A stretch of 64,000 nucleotides of DNA from Microcystis aeruginosa LEGE 91341 (GCF_015206885.1 NZ_JADEXY010000002.1:35157-99156), one strand, 5' to 3'. Positions 54,387-63,151 are shown, counted from the stretch's first letter. Notes: generated by a model from the sequence alone, not told the origin. Numbers and translations are program-made.

Positions 54387-55160
54387 ATGACTACGACTCA
54401 ACCCCTATCCCCTAGCCAAACCGCCCAAAAAGATGAGATAATCTTCCCCAAGGGCGAATTTTGGAGTGATGAACCGCCATTGGAAAGTAATTTACATCTA
54501 ACTCAGATTATTTTGTTGATAAAATGCCTAGAATGGTTATGGCAAGATAGAGAAGATTACTTTGCAACCGGGAATTTAACCATCTACTACAGTCCCAATC
54601 AGAAAAAATCAGAATACTTTAGAGGACCCGACTTTTTTGTAGTATTGGGAACAACTAGAAACCAAAACCGGAAAAGTTGGGTAGTATGGCAAGAAGAGGG
54701 AAAATATCCTAATGTGATTATAGAAATCCTCTCAGAAAGTACCGCTAAGACTGATAGGGAAGAAAAGAAAGAAATTTATCAAAATACATTTAGGACTCCT
54801 GATTATTTCTGGTTTGACCCCTATAGTTTAGAGTTTGAAGGATATACGTTAATTAGGGGAAAATATCAACCGATTGAACCCAATCAGCAAGGTTGGTTAT
54901 GGAGTGAAGAATTGGGCTTATATTTAGGGATCTACGCCGATAAATTGCGTTATTTTAGTCCTAGGGGTCAGTTAATCCCAACACCTGAGGAAGCCGCTCT
55001 TCTGGAGAAACAGGCCAAAGAATCTGAACGTCAACAAAAAGAACTGGCTTTACAGCAACAAGAATACGAACGTCAACAAAAAGAACTGGCTTTACAAAAA
55101 ATTGAGCAATTAACGGCAAGATTAAGAGAATTAGGCATTAATCCCGATGAAACCTTGTAG
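54387..55160 (+). CDS. Uma2-family (DUF820) putative endonuclease
   Basis: 257 residues. The PD-(D/E)XK-like core is visible: FRGPDFFVVLGTTRN (acidic), then NVIIEILSESTAKTDREEKK (E-x-(S/L)...K) and YFWFDPYSLEFEGYTLIRG. The C-terminal ~45 residues are a coiled coil with the repeated block ERQQKELALQ. These proteins are very numerous in cyanobacteria, mostly of unknown role. The repeat block arises from a short DNA duplication at about 55028-55100. Confidence 0.88.
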   Translation: MTTTQPLSPSQTAQKDEIIFPKGEFWSDEPPLESNLHLTQIILLIKCLEWLWQDREDYFATGNLTIYYSPNQKKSEYFRGPDFFVVLGTTRNQNRKSWVVWQEEGKYPNVIIEILSESTAKTDREEKKEIYQNTFRTPDYFWFDPYSLEFEGYTLIRGKYQPIEPNQQGWLWSEELGLYLGIYADKLRYFSPRGQLIPTPEEAALLEKQAKESERQQKELALQQQEYERQQKELALQKIEQLTARLRELGINPDETL

Positions 55161-55177
55161 GGGTGCAAGATGGTCAG

Positions 55178-55323
55178 TGGCATCTCTTGGGTTTGGTGGG
55201 TAAAATGTATTCTAAGATACAGTCTTAGGGCAGTGAGTGGAAGGAACCACAGAGACACAGAGGACACAAAGATCGATCGCTCTTATATAATTTAAATTTA
55301 TCACACAAAGTCGAGAAGAGCCA
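55178..55323. mobile_element. MITE family 3, copy 2
   Basis: Inverse of 6499-6638: starts TGGCATCTCTTGGGTTTGGT and ends CGAGAAGAGCCA, with GGAAGGAACCACAGAGACAC inside. The terminal inverted repeats are again imperfect. It has no coding capacity. Confidence 0.7.
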
Positions 55324-55327
55324 GACG

Positions 55328-55492
55328 TAGGGATAATTAATGAATTTTACTCCGAAAATGTAGGGACAATTCATGGATTTTACTCCAAAAAACTAGGAAT
55401 AATTAATAAAATTTACTCCGAAAATGTAGGGACAATTCATGATTTATACTCCGAAAATGTAGGGATAGTTCATGATTTATACTCCGAAAATG
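55328..55492 (+). repeat. 33-bp tandem repeat array
   Basis: Five contiguous 33-bp units starting at 55328, 55361, 55394, 55427 and 55460, each with TAGGGAyAATTxATG near the start and TACTCCGAAAATG at the end. A sixth unit is cut after TAGGGACAATTCATGAA by a palindrome. The units have no spacers, so this is not CRISPR. Confidence 0.88.
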
Positions 55493-55493
55493 T

Positions 55494-55517
55494 AGGGACA
55501 ATTCATGAATTGTCCCT
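55494..55517. repeat. 24-bp perfect palindrome closing the tandem array
   Basis: AGGGACAATTCA followed by TGAATTGTCCCT, an exact inverted repeat with no loop, formed by the last unit half and its complement. Confidence 0.8.
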
Positions 55518-55625
55518 ATCAAGGGTTTCAGATTTTGCCGGTAGCTATCAAGTAAATCGAAGAATAAAGTAGGTGGGGTTAAACGATAGTGAAACCCGAC
55601 ATTTAAGTAATTGGGTTGGGTTTCG

Positions 55626-55859
55626 TCAAATAAATTCCTGTAAAATAGCTTCGATTTGTCCTTTTAGAGCAGGAATATCATTTTCAACAATATCCCAAAT
55701 AATCTCTAGATTAATACAAAAGTATTCATGAATAGTTAAGTTTCTTAGATCGCTGGCATCTCCCCGTTGTTCAAACACGGTTTTTCCCGGTCGAGCATAC
55801 TTTTCTACACGCTCAATTGCTTCTAAAATATCTCGCAAGCGTTCGGGATCATCTCTCAT
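55626..55859 (-). pseudogene. HepT-like (DUF86) toxin with internal deletion
   Basis: 77 codons; HepT proteins have about 110-115. The start MRDDPERLRDILEAIERVEK and the end VENDIPALKGQIEAILQEF fit, and the RNase motif R-x4-H-x-Y is retained (RNLTIHEYF). About 35 residues that normally lie between FEQ and the active site are missing, without a frameshift. A MITE begins 8 bp before the start codon, and no MntA-type nucleotidyltransferase antitoxin is present. It is either a dead toxin or a minimal derivative. Confidence 0.75.
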
Positions 55860-55866
55860 AGTGGTA

Positions 55867-55967
55867 AGTAGTCGTGCAAAATTAATTTCTTAGTGAAGAT
55901 AGGCAAAAGGCAAGAGGCAAAAGGCAAGAGGGGGTTAGATATGTGTAATTAATTTTGCTTAGGTACT
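55867..55967. mobile_element. MITE family 2 copy (inverted)
   Basis: Starts AGTAGTCGTGCAAAATTAAT and ends AATTAATTTTGCTTAGGTAC T in inverse orientation to 52103. It sits between the HepT-like gene and an IS630 fragment and has replaced the 5' flanks of both. Confidence 0.8.
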
Positions 55968-56358
55968 TACCAAGAAGTTTCATGTTGAATGTTACCGTTC
56001 GGGAGAGGTCGAATCAACAGTTAAATTTGCAAAATATTTGCGAAACGAGTATAAAGATAAAAGAATGATTTTTATTGGGGATGGAGCAGGTTATCATAAA
56101 TTTGCATAGTTCAAAGAGTTCTTAGAAGAAATAAATAAGGGAAAGAAAGCTAATGAATGGCCAATTACTTGTATTTTATTGGCACCGAATGCTCCACAAC
56201 AAAATCTAGTGGAAGATGTTTGGTTGCAAGGGAAAAACTTTTTAAGAAAATACTGGTATTTATGCAAGTCTTTTAAGATTGTCAAATTTTTATTTGAATT
56301 TTGTATTGATGATCATAAATTTGATTTTCCTAAAATTAATCAATACAGTTGTTTTTAG
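55968..56358 (+). pseudogene. IS630-family transposase, C-terminal remnant
   Basis: Frame KFHVECYRSGEVESTVKFAK, then MIFIGDGAGYHKFA, an in-frame TAG at 56107-56109, then WPITCILLAPNAPQQNLVED (second half of the DDE domain) and VKFLFEFCIDDHKFDFPK to TAG 56356-56358. The N-terminal half is absent at the MITE border. It is of a different subgroup from the intact IS630 at 6661. Confidence 0.8.
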
Positions 56359-56363
56359 AAAAT

Positions 56364-56504
56364 GTGGTTCTTCCGAACTTACACTGTAGAAAATTCCCCA
56401 AGCTCCCTCTCTGTCGAACAATGCTCTAAAGTTGATAAATATCAATCTAACAAAAACTCAAAGCCCTATTGTACAAACTTTACAAGCATGAGTTGTTAAT
56501 AGTT
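56364..56504. repeat. 140-bp interspersed repeat, copy 2
   Basis: Begins TGGTTCTTCCGAACTTACAC 6 bp after the IS630 remnant stop and matches 5644-5783 over its length, with scattered substitutions. It is probably the right non-coding end of that element. Confidence 0.7.
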
Positions 56505-56545
56505 TTGCATGACAGGTTCGGTAGAGCCGAAAATGTTTAGGATTG

Positions 56546-57058
56546 CTATATCTGAGAAAATGTGTAATTAACTAATTCAGCTTTGTTATTCTTGACTGAC
56601 CAAATAAAAATTTCTTGCACCACACCCTTAGAAAATTGAGTTATGTATCGAGTCAAAATATAATTTTCTGGATGAGGCGGTTGTATCCATGTGTCGATCA
56701 CTTGAGTTGATTTTCGAGAACCAAAAATACGAGATGTTGTTTCGCATAGCTTTAACACATCGTTAAGAGAATTGCTTTTTCTTAATAACTCACTCGCTCG
56801 ATTATAGATTTCTTCGCACTTACCTCTATCTAGTTGAGCGTGGAATTCCTGAACCGCTTTCTCGACTATATCTTTATGATTTTCTATTTCATCAATATAG
56901 TCGGACATAACCCGTTCTCTCTCGATCGGATGACCGAACATTAAGTAAAAATTTCCTAATCTCATAAGAATTCCACCCCCGAAAAAGATCGAGCCGATGA
57001 CAATAAAGATAACTAAACTTCCTAAACATCCCAAACAACTGAATTTTTGATTAGACAT
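56546..57058 (-). CDS. Hypothetical single-pass membrane protein
   Basis: 170 residues. CLGCLGSLVIFIVIGSIFFG (about 8-27) is one TM helix near the N-terminus, followed by a soluble domain with AQLDRGKCEEIYNRASELLR and a beta-rich end (ILTRYITQFSKGVVQEIFIW). The arrangement recalls small DUF4019/cystatin-like domains but I do not recognise a family. It sits alone between an IS graveyard and a 400-bp gap. Confidence 0.6.
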   Translation of the reverse strand: MSNQKFSCLGCLGSLVIFIVIGSIFFGGGILMRLGNFYLMFGHPIERERVMSDYIDEIENHKDIVEKAVQEFHAQLDRGKCEEIYNRASELLRKSNSLNDVLKLCETTSRIFGSRKSTQVIDTWIQPPHPENYILTRYITQFSKGVVQEIFIWSVKNNKAELVNYTFSQI

Positions 57059-57453
57059 ATCGATGATTCACCTAGGTTTAGTTTTAAGGTTTGTTAATCG
57101 TCTATAAGAGGTTTTTCTTGCCAAATCTGATCATATCATAATCGTATCTAATTTGTCTTCTAATCTCTTAAATATTTAATCTTTGCTTAAGACCGCAATT
57201 GGCGAGATCATACTAAAGATACGCTCACTAATGATTGCAGACGCAGAGCTTTCTCGATCGATAGCTAAAACTTGAAGAAACAGAAGAATTTAGGCTTACT
57301 TTCGATACTGGGAAAAAATAATTTACAGCACTTCTGGCTTCATCAAGACAGGCAGGAGCTGCCAGATACTTGATTAAGCTTGGAGGTGTACTTGCTCAAA
57401 CTGAAAAATGCTGTAGAGCGAGCGTTTTAATGAACTCTTAGAGAAAAGTATCG
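57059..57453. other. Intergenic region with a possible gene remnant
   Basis: 395 bp. On the plus strand 57265-57441 reads LKLEETEEFRLTFDTGKK, a TAA, then FTALLASSRQAGAARYLIKL and a short tail, protein-like in composition but family unknown. Nothing else is seen. Confidence 0.35.
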
Positions 57454-58350
57454 CTATAGGACGATTTTTTTTCTCTCGCTAAAAATCATCGCGATTCTTT
57501 TTTCTCGATACGCCGCTTCGTTCACGAATACGGGATGAACAGTGGCTTGTTCTCGATAGAAAAATGTTTCACCTGAAAACGAAATAAAGAGTGGGTCACC
57601 GAAATTTAACGGCTCGTAATCTTTCAATCTCTCGTGAACCATCGCGTCGATCTCTCCCGATGGATCTCTTGGAAAATCGATCGCTTTAAGAGTTTGATAG
57701 ACCGTGACGCTAGAAGAACCTGCGAGCGAGCGTCCCCGATTTCTCGCGTCGAGATAATCGAGGATTTTATGGACAATCACTTCGGTTCGCTCTACAATCC
57801 GCGCATCCAAGACACCTTGCGCTACCGGACCAACTTCCACGGTACAACCTAATCGAGAGAGCGATCGCAATCTCGACGAATCTTGCCGATCTCCTAAACA
57901 GATCTGCGCCGAGGGATCTTGTTGTTGCAAATAAGCCGCTAGCTGTAAGTTAAAAGCATCTTCGTTCGACGGGATAATCGTCATTCCCATACTCGCAGTC
58001 GTGCTGTGTAGATCGATAATAAAATCCACGCCCGAGCCATGGGTAGGATGTAAGATAGCCTTGATTTCCTTGGCCCGTTTCTCTTCGTAACCCGTCAAAC
58101 CCGGATCGCTCAATTCGTGAACGGCGAAACAACGATTTAAATCTCGATCGATGTAGCGACGGTTTTCAGCGATCGCTCGCGGGTTCGCAAGGAGCGCAAG
58201 CACCTCTAAACTCTCCCGTCGGATCAGTTCAGGAAAGCGCTCGAATTTTTTCACTAACGCGACTCCCGTTAACTCGTTGCCATGGGTTCCCCCGACGATG
58301 GCGACCTTCCGAATCGATTCCAAAGTCATAGATAATCTCCTTGCTTTCAT
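57454..58350 (-). CDS. Aspartoacylase (N-acyl-aspartate amidohydrolase family)
   Basis: 298 residues. The zinc site is readable: VAIVGGTHGNELTGVALVKK (His and Glu) and VDFIIDLHSTTASMG (His); the substrate-carboxylate region NRRYIDRDLNRCF also fits. The C-terminal beta domain ends near FSGETFFYREQATVHPVFVN. It removes an acyl group from N-acyl-aspartate or a related amino acid; the exact acyl group is unknown. It is divergent from a LysR regulator 154 bp away, its likely controller. Starts at codons 1 (MKARRL) and 8 (MTLESIRK) are both possible; the second is closer to the family start. Confidence 0.9.
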   Translation of the reverse strand: MKARRLSMTLESIRKVAIVGGTHGNELTGVALVKKFERFPELIRRESLEVLALLANPRAIAENRRYIDRDLNRCFAVHELSDPGLTGYEEKRAKEIKAILHPTHGSGVDFIIDLHSTTASMGMTIIPSNEDAFNLQLAAYLQQQDPSAQICLGDRQDSSRLRSLSRLGCTVEVGPVAQGVLDARIVERTEVIVHKILDYLDARNRGRSLAGSSSVTVYQTLKAIDFPRDPSGEIDAMVHERLKDYEPLNFGDPLFISFSGETFFYREQATVHPVFVNEAAYREKRIAMIFSERKKIVL

Positions 58351-58504
58351 TGGCTAACTTTCAATTTTTCGAGCGACGGTCTCTGCATTTTTTCGCCGAT
58401 CGCTATTTCTTTTCCCCGCTACTTTCTAGATTAAAGAAACCTTTAGTATATGTCAAATATTAATTTAATTAAGCTAGTATATTTTATATGTATAGTAGAA
58501 TTCT

Positions 58505-59416
58505 ATGGAACTCCGTCACCTCCGTTATTTCGTCGCCGTAGCGGACGAATTGAGCTTTAGCCGAGCGGCGCAACGGTTACAGATCGCCCAACCTCCCCTT
58601 AGTCAGCAGATTCAAGCGCTAGAAAAGGAATTAGAGGTCAAACTATTCGATCGCCAAAGTCGTCCGCTTCGACTGACCACCGCGGGACAAGCATTTTTAG
58701 AAGAGGCGCGCACCACCTTACTACAGTTAGAGCGAGCGGTCTATAAGACCCGATCGATCGATAAAGGACAATCGGGAACTTTAACGATCGGCTTTACTGG
58801 CTCGATCGCCAATAGTATTTTTACCGAGATATTGCTCGCTTTCCGCCAAGAGAATCCCGACATTAAATTAATTATGCACGAGGAAAAAACCGCCCTAATC
58901 TTGCAAAAATTGCGCGAAAGGCAAATGGATATAATTTTTCTCTATAGCTATCGGGAAGCTTGGGAAGATACTTCCTTCCAGATGACGATCCTCGATCGGG
59001 AACCGCTCGTCTTGGTTTTACCGAAAAACCATCCATTAGCGGAACGATCTGCCCTTTCCCTAAACGATTTAAAAGAGGAAGAATTTATCCTACCCCTGCA
59101 TAATGTTTCTGGTGGCTTATCCGAACAGATCTATTTTCTCTGCTCTCAAGCGAAATTCGAGCCGAAAGTGTCTCAAACCGCCCTTTTTATGGTCACGATC
59201 TTGGGATTAGTCGCAGGAGGAACTGGGATTAGTATTCTTCCCGCAAGTGTCCGAAATCTCCAACGCCATGGGGTGATCTATCGCTCGCTTCTCGAACAGA
59301 ACCAGACCTGTAATTTAATGGCGGTCTGGCCTGACAATGATTCCTCGAAAGTATTACCGGTATTTCTGGATTTTATCCACTCCTACAGACAACTGGAGAG
59401 CGATGCTCTAGAGTAA
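58505..59416 (+). CDS. LysR-family transcriptional regulator
   Basis: 303 residues. The N-terminal winged helix MELRHLRYFVAVADELSFSR, then AAQRLQIAQPPLSQQIQALE, is canonical. The effector domain (about 90-300) begins TLTIGFTGSIANSIFTEIL and contains PLVLVLPKNHPLAERSALSL. The family usually controls the divergent neighbour, here the aspartoacylase, in response to a small ligand. It lies at a locus with no repeats. Confidence 0.93.
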   Translation: MELRHLRYFVAVADELSFSRAAQRLQIAQPPLSQQIQALEKELEVKLFDRQSRPLRLTTAGQAFLEEARTTLLQLERAVYKTRSIDKGQSGTLTIGFTGSIANSIFTEILLAFRQENPDIKLIMHEEKTALILQKLRERQMDIIFLYSYREAWEDTSFQMTILDREPLVLVLPKNHPLAERSALSLNDLKEEEFILPLHNVSGGLSEQIYFLCSQAKFEPKVSQTALFMVTILGLVAGGTGISILPASVRNLQRHGVIYRSLLEQNQTCNLMAVWPDNDSSKVLPVFLDFIHSYRQLESDALE

Positions 59417-59647
59417 CTCCCTCGCGAAAATCAGTGATTGCCAGAACAATCGATCCCACGCGAGGCGAATTGCATTCGCCCTCTTTTAATAACTTCTGTT
59501 CATCACCCATCACTCCATTTCCCTAAAAATATTAAGAGATGTAACTATTTACCCCTAGCCTAGAAAGTGATTACTCAACAGGGGTGAGATCAGGATAGTC
59601 TAGATCGAGCAGTCAGATAGATGTTTAGTTAAATTCCTACTTCAGAT

Positions 59648-60607
59648 ATGTCCGTTTCTAGTCCTCCTCGTTCCCTGCGTATCGGTTCGCGTAAAAGTCA
59701 GTTAGCCCTAGTACAAACCTATTGGGTACAGGCAGAATTGAGTAAACACCACCCCCATCGACAGTTTGAGGTGGAGACGATGAGTACCCAAGGCGATAAA
59801 ATTCTCGATGTGGCCCTGGCGAAAATCGGTGATAAGGGTTTATTTACCAAAGAATTAGAAGTGGGAATGTTGGATAGATCGATCGATCTTGCCGTCCATT
59901 CTCTCAAGGATCTGCCCACTAATTTGCCCGAAGGCTTAATCTTGGGTTGCGTCACCGAAAGAGTTAATCCGGCCGATGCTTTGGTGGTAAATAGCCAAAA
60001 TCAAGACTATCAATTAGACACTTTACCAGAAGGTGCGGTGGTGGGGACTTCTTCCCTGCGGCGATTGGCCCAGTTGCGTTACCATTATCCCCATCTGACT
60101 TTTAAGGATGTGCGCGGCAATGTTAACACCCGTCTGGCAAAACTGGACGCGGGAGAATACGACGCGATTATTCTGGCAGTAGCGGGATTGGAAAGGTTAG
60201 GATTAGGCGATCGAGTTCATCAGGTTATCCCGGCAGCAATTTCTCTCCATGCGGTGGGACAGGGTGCTTTAGGGATAGAATGCCGCGATGCTGATCCGGA
60301 GGTTTTGCAAGTCCTAAAAGTGTTGGAACACGCCCCTAGTCGCGATAGATGCTATGCTGAACGCGCTTTTTTACGCGAGTTGGAGGGGGGTTGTCAAGTT
60401 CCCATCGGAGTCAATACGGCGATCGAGGATGGTATCCTAACTTTAACGGGTATGGTGGCTAGTCTCGACGGTAAGCGCCTGATTAAGGACTCGGTTAGCG
60501 GTGATCCTAGCCATGGGGAGGTCTTAGGACGAGATTTAGCCCATAAAGTGCGCGAGGCTGGTGCTGGGGAGATTTTAGCCGAGATTTTCGCTGAAGTGGG
60601 CCGATAA
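59648..60607 (+). CDS. hemC: Porphobilinogen deaminase (hydroxymethylbilane synthase)
   Basis: 319 residues. [40 protein letters not shown] and the dipyrromethane cofactor cysteine in [10 protein letters not shown] are all present. It joins four porphobilinogens to hydroxymethylbilane for haem, chlorophyll and bilins. The stop is followed directly by heptamer repeats (ATCAGTT). Monocistronic here. Confidence 0.97.
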   Translation: MSVSSPPRSLRIGSRKSQLALVQTYWVQAELSKHHPHRQFEVETMSTQGDKILDVALAKIGDKGLFTKELEVGMLDRSIDLAVHSLKDLPTNLPEGLILGCVTERVNPADALVVNSQNQDYQLDTLPEGAVVGTSSLRRLAQLRYHYPHLTFKDVRGNVNTRLAKLDAGEYDAIILAVAGLERLGLGDRVHQVIPAAISLHAVGQGALGIECRDADPEVLQVLKVLEHAPSRDRCYAERAFLRELEGGCQVPIGVNTAIEDGILTLTGMVASLDGKRLIKDSVSGDPSHGEVLGRDLAHKVREAGAGEILAEIFAEVGR

Positions 60608-60621
60608 TCAGTTATCAGTGA

Positions 60622-61515
60622 TCAGTTATCAGTCTTAAGTAGGGTTGGCTGAATAAATCTAACCTTTTCCGCCGGGATGATAGAATTGCCTTTCGGAGTC
60701 AGGAAATTGTACAGGATATGACGATTTTGAATTAAAACTAAAGTTGCGATCGCTAAGAGAAAATAACCAAAACCTTTTTGTAACTGTTTTGCGGACACAA
60801 ACTGTCCCAGATAGGAACCGATAAGAGTACCGAGGGCAGCCGCAAAAGCAAAGGATAGGGTTAACTGCCAATCGACGCTAATATGTCCTAAATAGCCCAG
60901 TAATCCAGCTACAGAATTGAGGAAAATAATCAGCAGGGAAGTGGCGATCGCTTGAACCATGGGGATTTTGCCCAATAATACCAGCGCGGGAACAATAGCG
61001 AAGCCTCCCCCAACCCCAACTAATCCCGTCAGGACACCCACAGCGATTCCTTCGCTCATTAACCAGAGCCAGCAATATCGGCACACTGGTTGGGGGTAGA
61101 GAGTCAGATTTTTTTGCCGATCGCGGGCTTTATAATCAGGATTATCTATCTGTGCTGATCTGCGGATCATAAAGGCTGCCGCTAGGAGCATTAGTGTCGC
61201 AAACAGGAGCATCTGGAAGGTGGCAGTGACAAAGGGTAATGTGGCTAATCTTGCTCCCAAAAAAGCCCCTACCATCGTGGCAGAACCGAAGATAAAAGCG
61301 GTTTTTAAGTTAATGTTGCCTTTTTTCCAGTGGGGAATCGTGCCGAGTAAACTGACACTACCGATGACTAGAAGCGTCATAGCGATCGCCGATTTGGTCG
61401 GTACCCCCATCACATAGACTAGAATCGGTAATGCTAGTACAGAACCTCCTCCTCCCAGCAATCCCAGACTAATCCCCGTACAAACGGCTAATAAATGTCC
61501 AATTAACCAAGTCAT
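60622..61515 (-). CDS. TSUP family (TauE/SafE) sulfite exporter-like permease
   Basis: 297 residues with about eight membrane helices in two homologous halves (VCTGISLGLLGGGGSVLALP; GVLTGLVGVGGGFAIVPAL). It is last gene of the set with a rhodanese and an ETHE1-like dioxygenase on the same strand, which points to export of sulfite or thiosulfate made from sulfide or persulfide. The 150-bp gap before it holds heptamer repeats, so it may have lost direct linkage. It is distinct from the TSUP gene at 8098. Confidence 0.9.
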   Translation of the reverse strand: MTWLIGHLLAVCTGISLGLLGGGGSVLALPILVYVMGVPTKSAIAMTLLVIGSVSLLGTIPHWKKGNINLKTAFIFGSATMVGAFLGARLATLPFVTATFQMLLFATLMLLAAAFMIRRSAQIDNPDYKARDRQKNLTLYPQPVCRYCWLWLMSEGIAVGVLTGLVGVGGGFAIVPALVLLGKIPMVQAIATSLLIIFLNSVAGLLGYLGHISVDWQLTLSFAFAAALGTLIGSYLGQFVSAKQLQKGFGYFLLAIATLVLIQNRHILYNFLTPKGNSIIPAEKVRFIQPTLLKTDN

Positions 61516-61655
61516 TTCAGTTATCAGTGATTTTAGCTATCGGTCCTCAGGAGGCAGGAGATACGGTGATAGGGTGTTAGGGTGTTGGGGTTTTAGTTGA
61601 AATTCCCCCACTTCCCCACTTCCCAATTCATAATTTATAATTCCCACACCCCACA
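61516..61655. repeat. Heptamer repeats between TSUP and rhodanese genes
   Basis: AGTTATC words near 61520, then CCCACTT, CCCAATT and ATAATTT words at 61600-61640, the inverse of the series upstream of glyQ (53110-53268). It separates two genes of what looks like one operon. Confidence 0.7.
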
Positions 61656-61664
61656 CCCAACCCC

Positions 61665-62216
61665 CTATTTCCCCCGATGGGGTTGATTATAGGGAAGTTT
61701 AGCCAGAAGCATAGCTAAAGCACAGGTATTACTAATCCCCGCAAAAACTAGACCAGAACCGACAAAACCGCTTAAAATCAGGAACCAAGGCGAGATAAAG
61801 GCTCCTAATACTGTTCCGAGGACTACTAGGGAACCAGCAACGATCTGCACCTGACGAAATAGGCTAATTGGGGCATTTTGGTCTTTTTCGGTGGCATAAC
61901 CCGCACTTTTCCAAGTATTTAAGCCGTTTTTTAGCTGGGCAACTTGGCTAAATCCTGCCGCAATTAGTTTTTGTGCTGCTAAAGTGGACCTGCTGCCAGA
62001 ATTACAATAGAGAACTAGGGTTTGATTGGGGTCAAAAGCGATCGAATTAGGGTTAAAACTGGAAAGTGGTACTAATTTCGCCCCTGGAATGCGATCGCTG
62101 GCGTACTCCCCCGGTTCTCGCACGTCAATTAAGCAAACTTCTCGGCGCTCAATTAAGTTTTTTAAAGTATGGGCATCAAATTCTAGTAATTTTGCTTGAT
62201 TTGTGGTATGGGTCAT
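61665..62216 (-). CDS. Rhodanese-like protein with C-terminal DUF2892 membrane domain
   Basis: 183 residues. The rhodanese domain (about 1-110) has CLIDVREPGEYASDRIPGAK and the catalytic loop YCNSGSRSTLAAQKL. The C-terminal region (about 120-180) has two hydrophobic helices (VQIVAGSLVVLGTVLGAFIS, LILSGFVGSGLVFAGISNTC) as in DUF2892. It transfers sulfane sulfur at the membrane. It is 22 bp downstream of the ETHE1-like gene, same operon. Confidence 0.92.
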   Translation of the reverse strand: MTHTTNQAKLLEFDAHTLKNLIERREVCLIDVREPGEYASDRIPGAKLVPLSSFNPNSIAFDPNQTLVLYCNSGSRSTLAAQKLIAAGFSQVAQLKNGLNTWKSAGYATEKDQNAPISLFRQVQIVAGSLVVLGTVLGAFISPWFLILSGFVGSGLVFAGISNTCALAMLLAKLPYNQPHRGK

Positions 62217-62238
62217 CGTTAATCTCCTGAATAGATCT

Positions 62239-62940
62239 TTAAGCTAAAACAACTCCTAAATTACCGCAGCCTTGGTTAGCGGGAACTGCCTCCATGATCT
62301 TTTTGGGATCGGGTAAATTAAGACTGTTCATAAACTCGATAAATTGTCTGCGGTTACGTCCGACAAAACGGGGATTGTATTGTTTTTCTTCGGCAATGGT
62401 GGAGACAGTTAAACCGCGATAGTCGTGGCCAGGATAAACTAGGGTACTATCGGGGAGAGTGAAAAGTTTTTGCGTGACCGAATCAAAGAGAGTACCAGCA
62501 TCGCCGCTTTGGAAGTCGGTACGACCGCAACCCCGGATAAATAGGGCATCTCCTGTCAAAATATGACTGTTATTGACTAAATAGGCTAGATGACTATCGG
62601 TGTGGCCGGGAGTAGCGATCGCTTTGATGGTGATATTTCCTAGTAACAATTCCTCTCCATCCGTCAGATGGCGATCAGCACAGGCTACTTGGGCATTTTC
62701 GGGAACTATACCCAGACAGCCTGTGATTTGCCTTAATTTTCCAGTTCCTGTGACGTGATCGGCGTGAATATGGGTTTCTAAACAGTATTTTAGCGTTAAT
62801 CCTAGCTCCCGTAATTGCCGATCATCCCTTTCCACCTGTTCCCGCACTGGATCCACCAATACCGCTTCCTTGCTGACGGGATCGGCAATCAAATAAGTAT
62901 AAGTGCTGGTTTCGGGATCGAACATCTGACGGAATAGCAT
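62239..62940 (-). CDS. MBL-fold persulfide dioxygenase-like (ETHE1/BLH) protein
   Basis: 233 residues. The metallo-beta-lactamase metal motif is THIHADHVTG (HxHxDH); GHTDSHLAYL and YPGHDYRG give the further histidines, as in ETHE1 enzymes that oxidise glutathione persulfide to sulfite with O2. It ends QGCGNLGVVL. With the rhodanese and the TSUP exporter it forms a sulfide-detoxification set. An operator-like inverted repeat lies 28 bp upstream. Confidence 0.92.
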   Translation of the reverse strand: MLFRQMFDPETSTYTYLIADPVSKEAVLVDPVREQVERDDRQLRELGLTLKYCLETHIHADHVTGTGKLRQITGCLGIVPENAQVACADRHLTDGEELLLGNITIKAIATPGHTDSHLAYLVNNSHILTGDALFIRGCGRTDFQSGDAGTLFDSVTQKLFTLPDSTLVYPGHDYRGLTVSTIAEEKQYNPRFVGRNRRQFIEFMNSLNLPDPKKIMEAVPANQGCGNLGVVLA

Positions 62941-62967
62941 GATCTCTGACTCCCTTTGTATAACTTT

Positions 62968-62991
62968 ATAACTATACTACCGTATAATTAT
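62968..62991. promoter_or_regulatory. Operator-like inverted repeat before the sulfide operon
   Basis: ATAACTATAC-TACC-GTATAATTAT: two 10-bp arms with one mismatch and a 4-bp spacer, 28 bp before the ATG of the ETHE1-like gene. The layout suits an ArsR-family sulfur sensor (SqrR/BigR type) but no such gene is seen in the window. Confidence 0.5.
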
Positions 62992-63070
62992 GAACTTGGA
63001 GGAAACCTCTAGCAGGATTAATTTTTTGGCTGTATCTCACTGTCGAGTCAAGAGGCAAAAATACAAATAA

Positions 63071-63101
63071 AGCGAGAACTGTCGCTCTTACAGTTCCCGC
63101 T
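63071..63101 (-). terminator. Terminator hairpin of the ferredoxin gene
   Basis: On the minus strand AGCGGGAACTGT-AAGAGCG-ACAGTTCTCGCT (12-bp stem, one G-T pair) followed by TTATTTGTATTTTT, 50 bp after the ferredoxin stop. Confidence 0.75.
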
Positions 63102-63151
63102 CTATTATTGTTGTATTGTTGGAGTATCTAACCCCCAAATATTGAGTTAAA

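Noticed and set aside
55328..55517. Looks like a short CRISPR array
   Set aside because: Units are directly adjacent with no spacers and drift by substitution; no cas genes are near.
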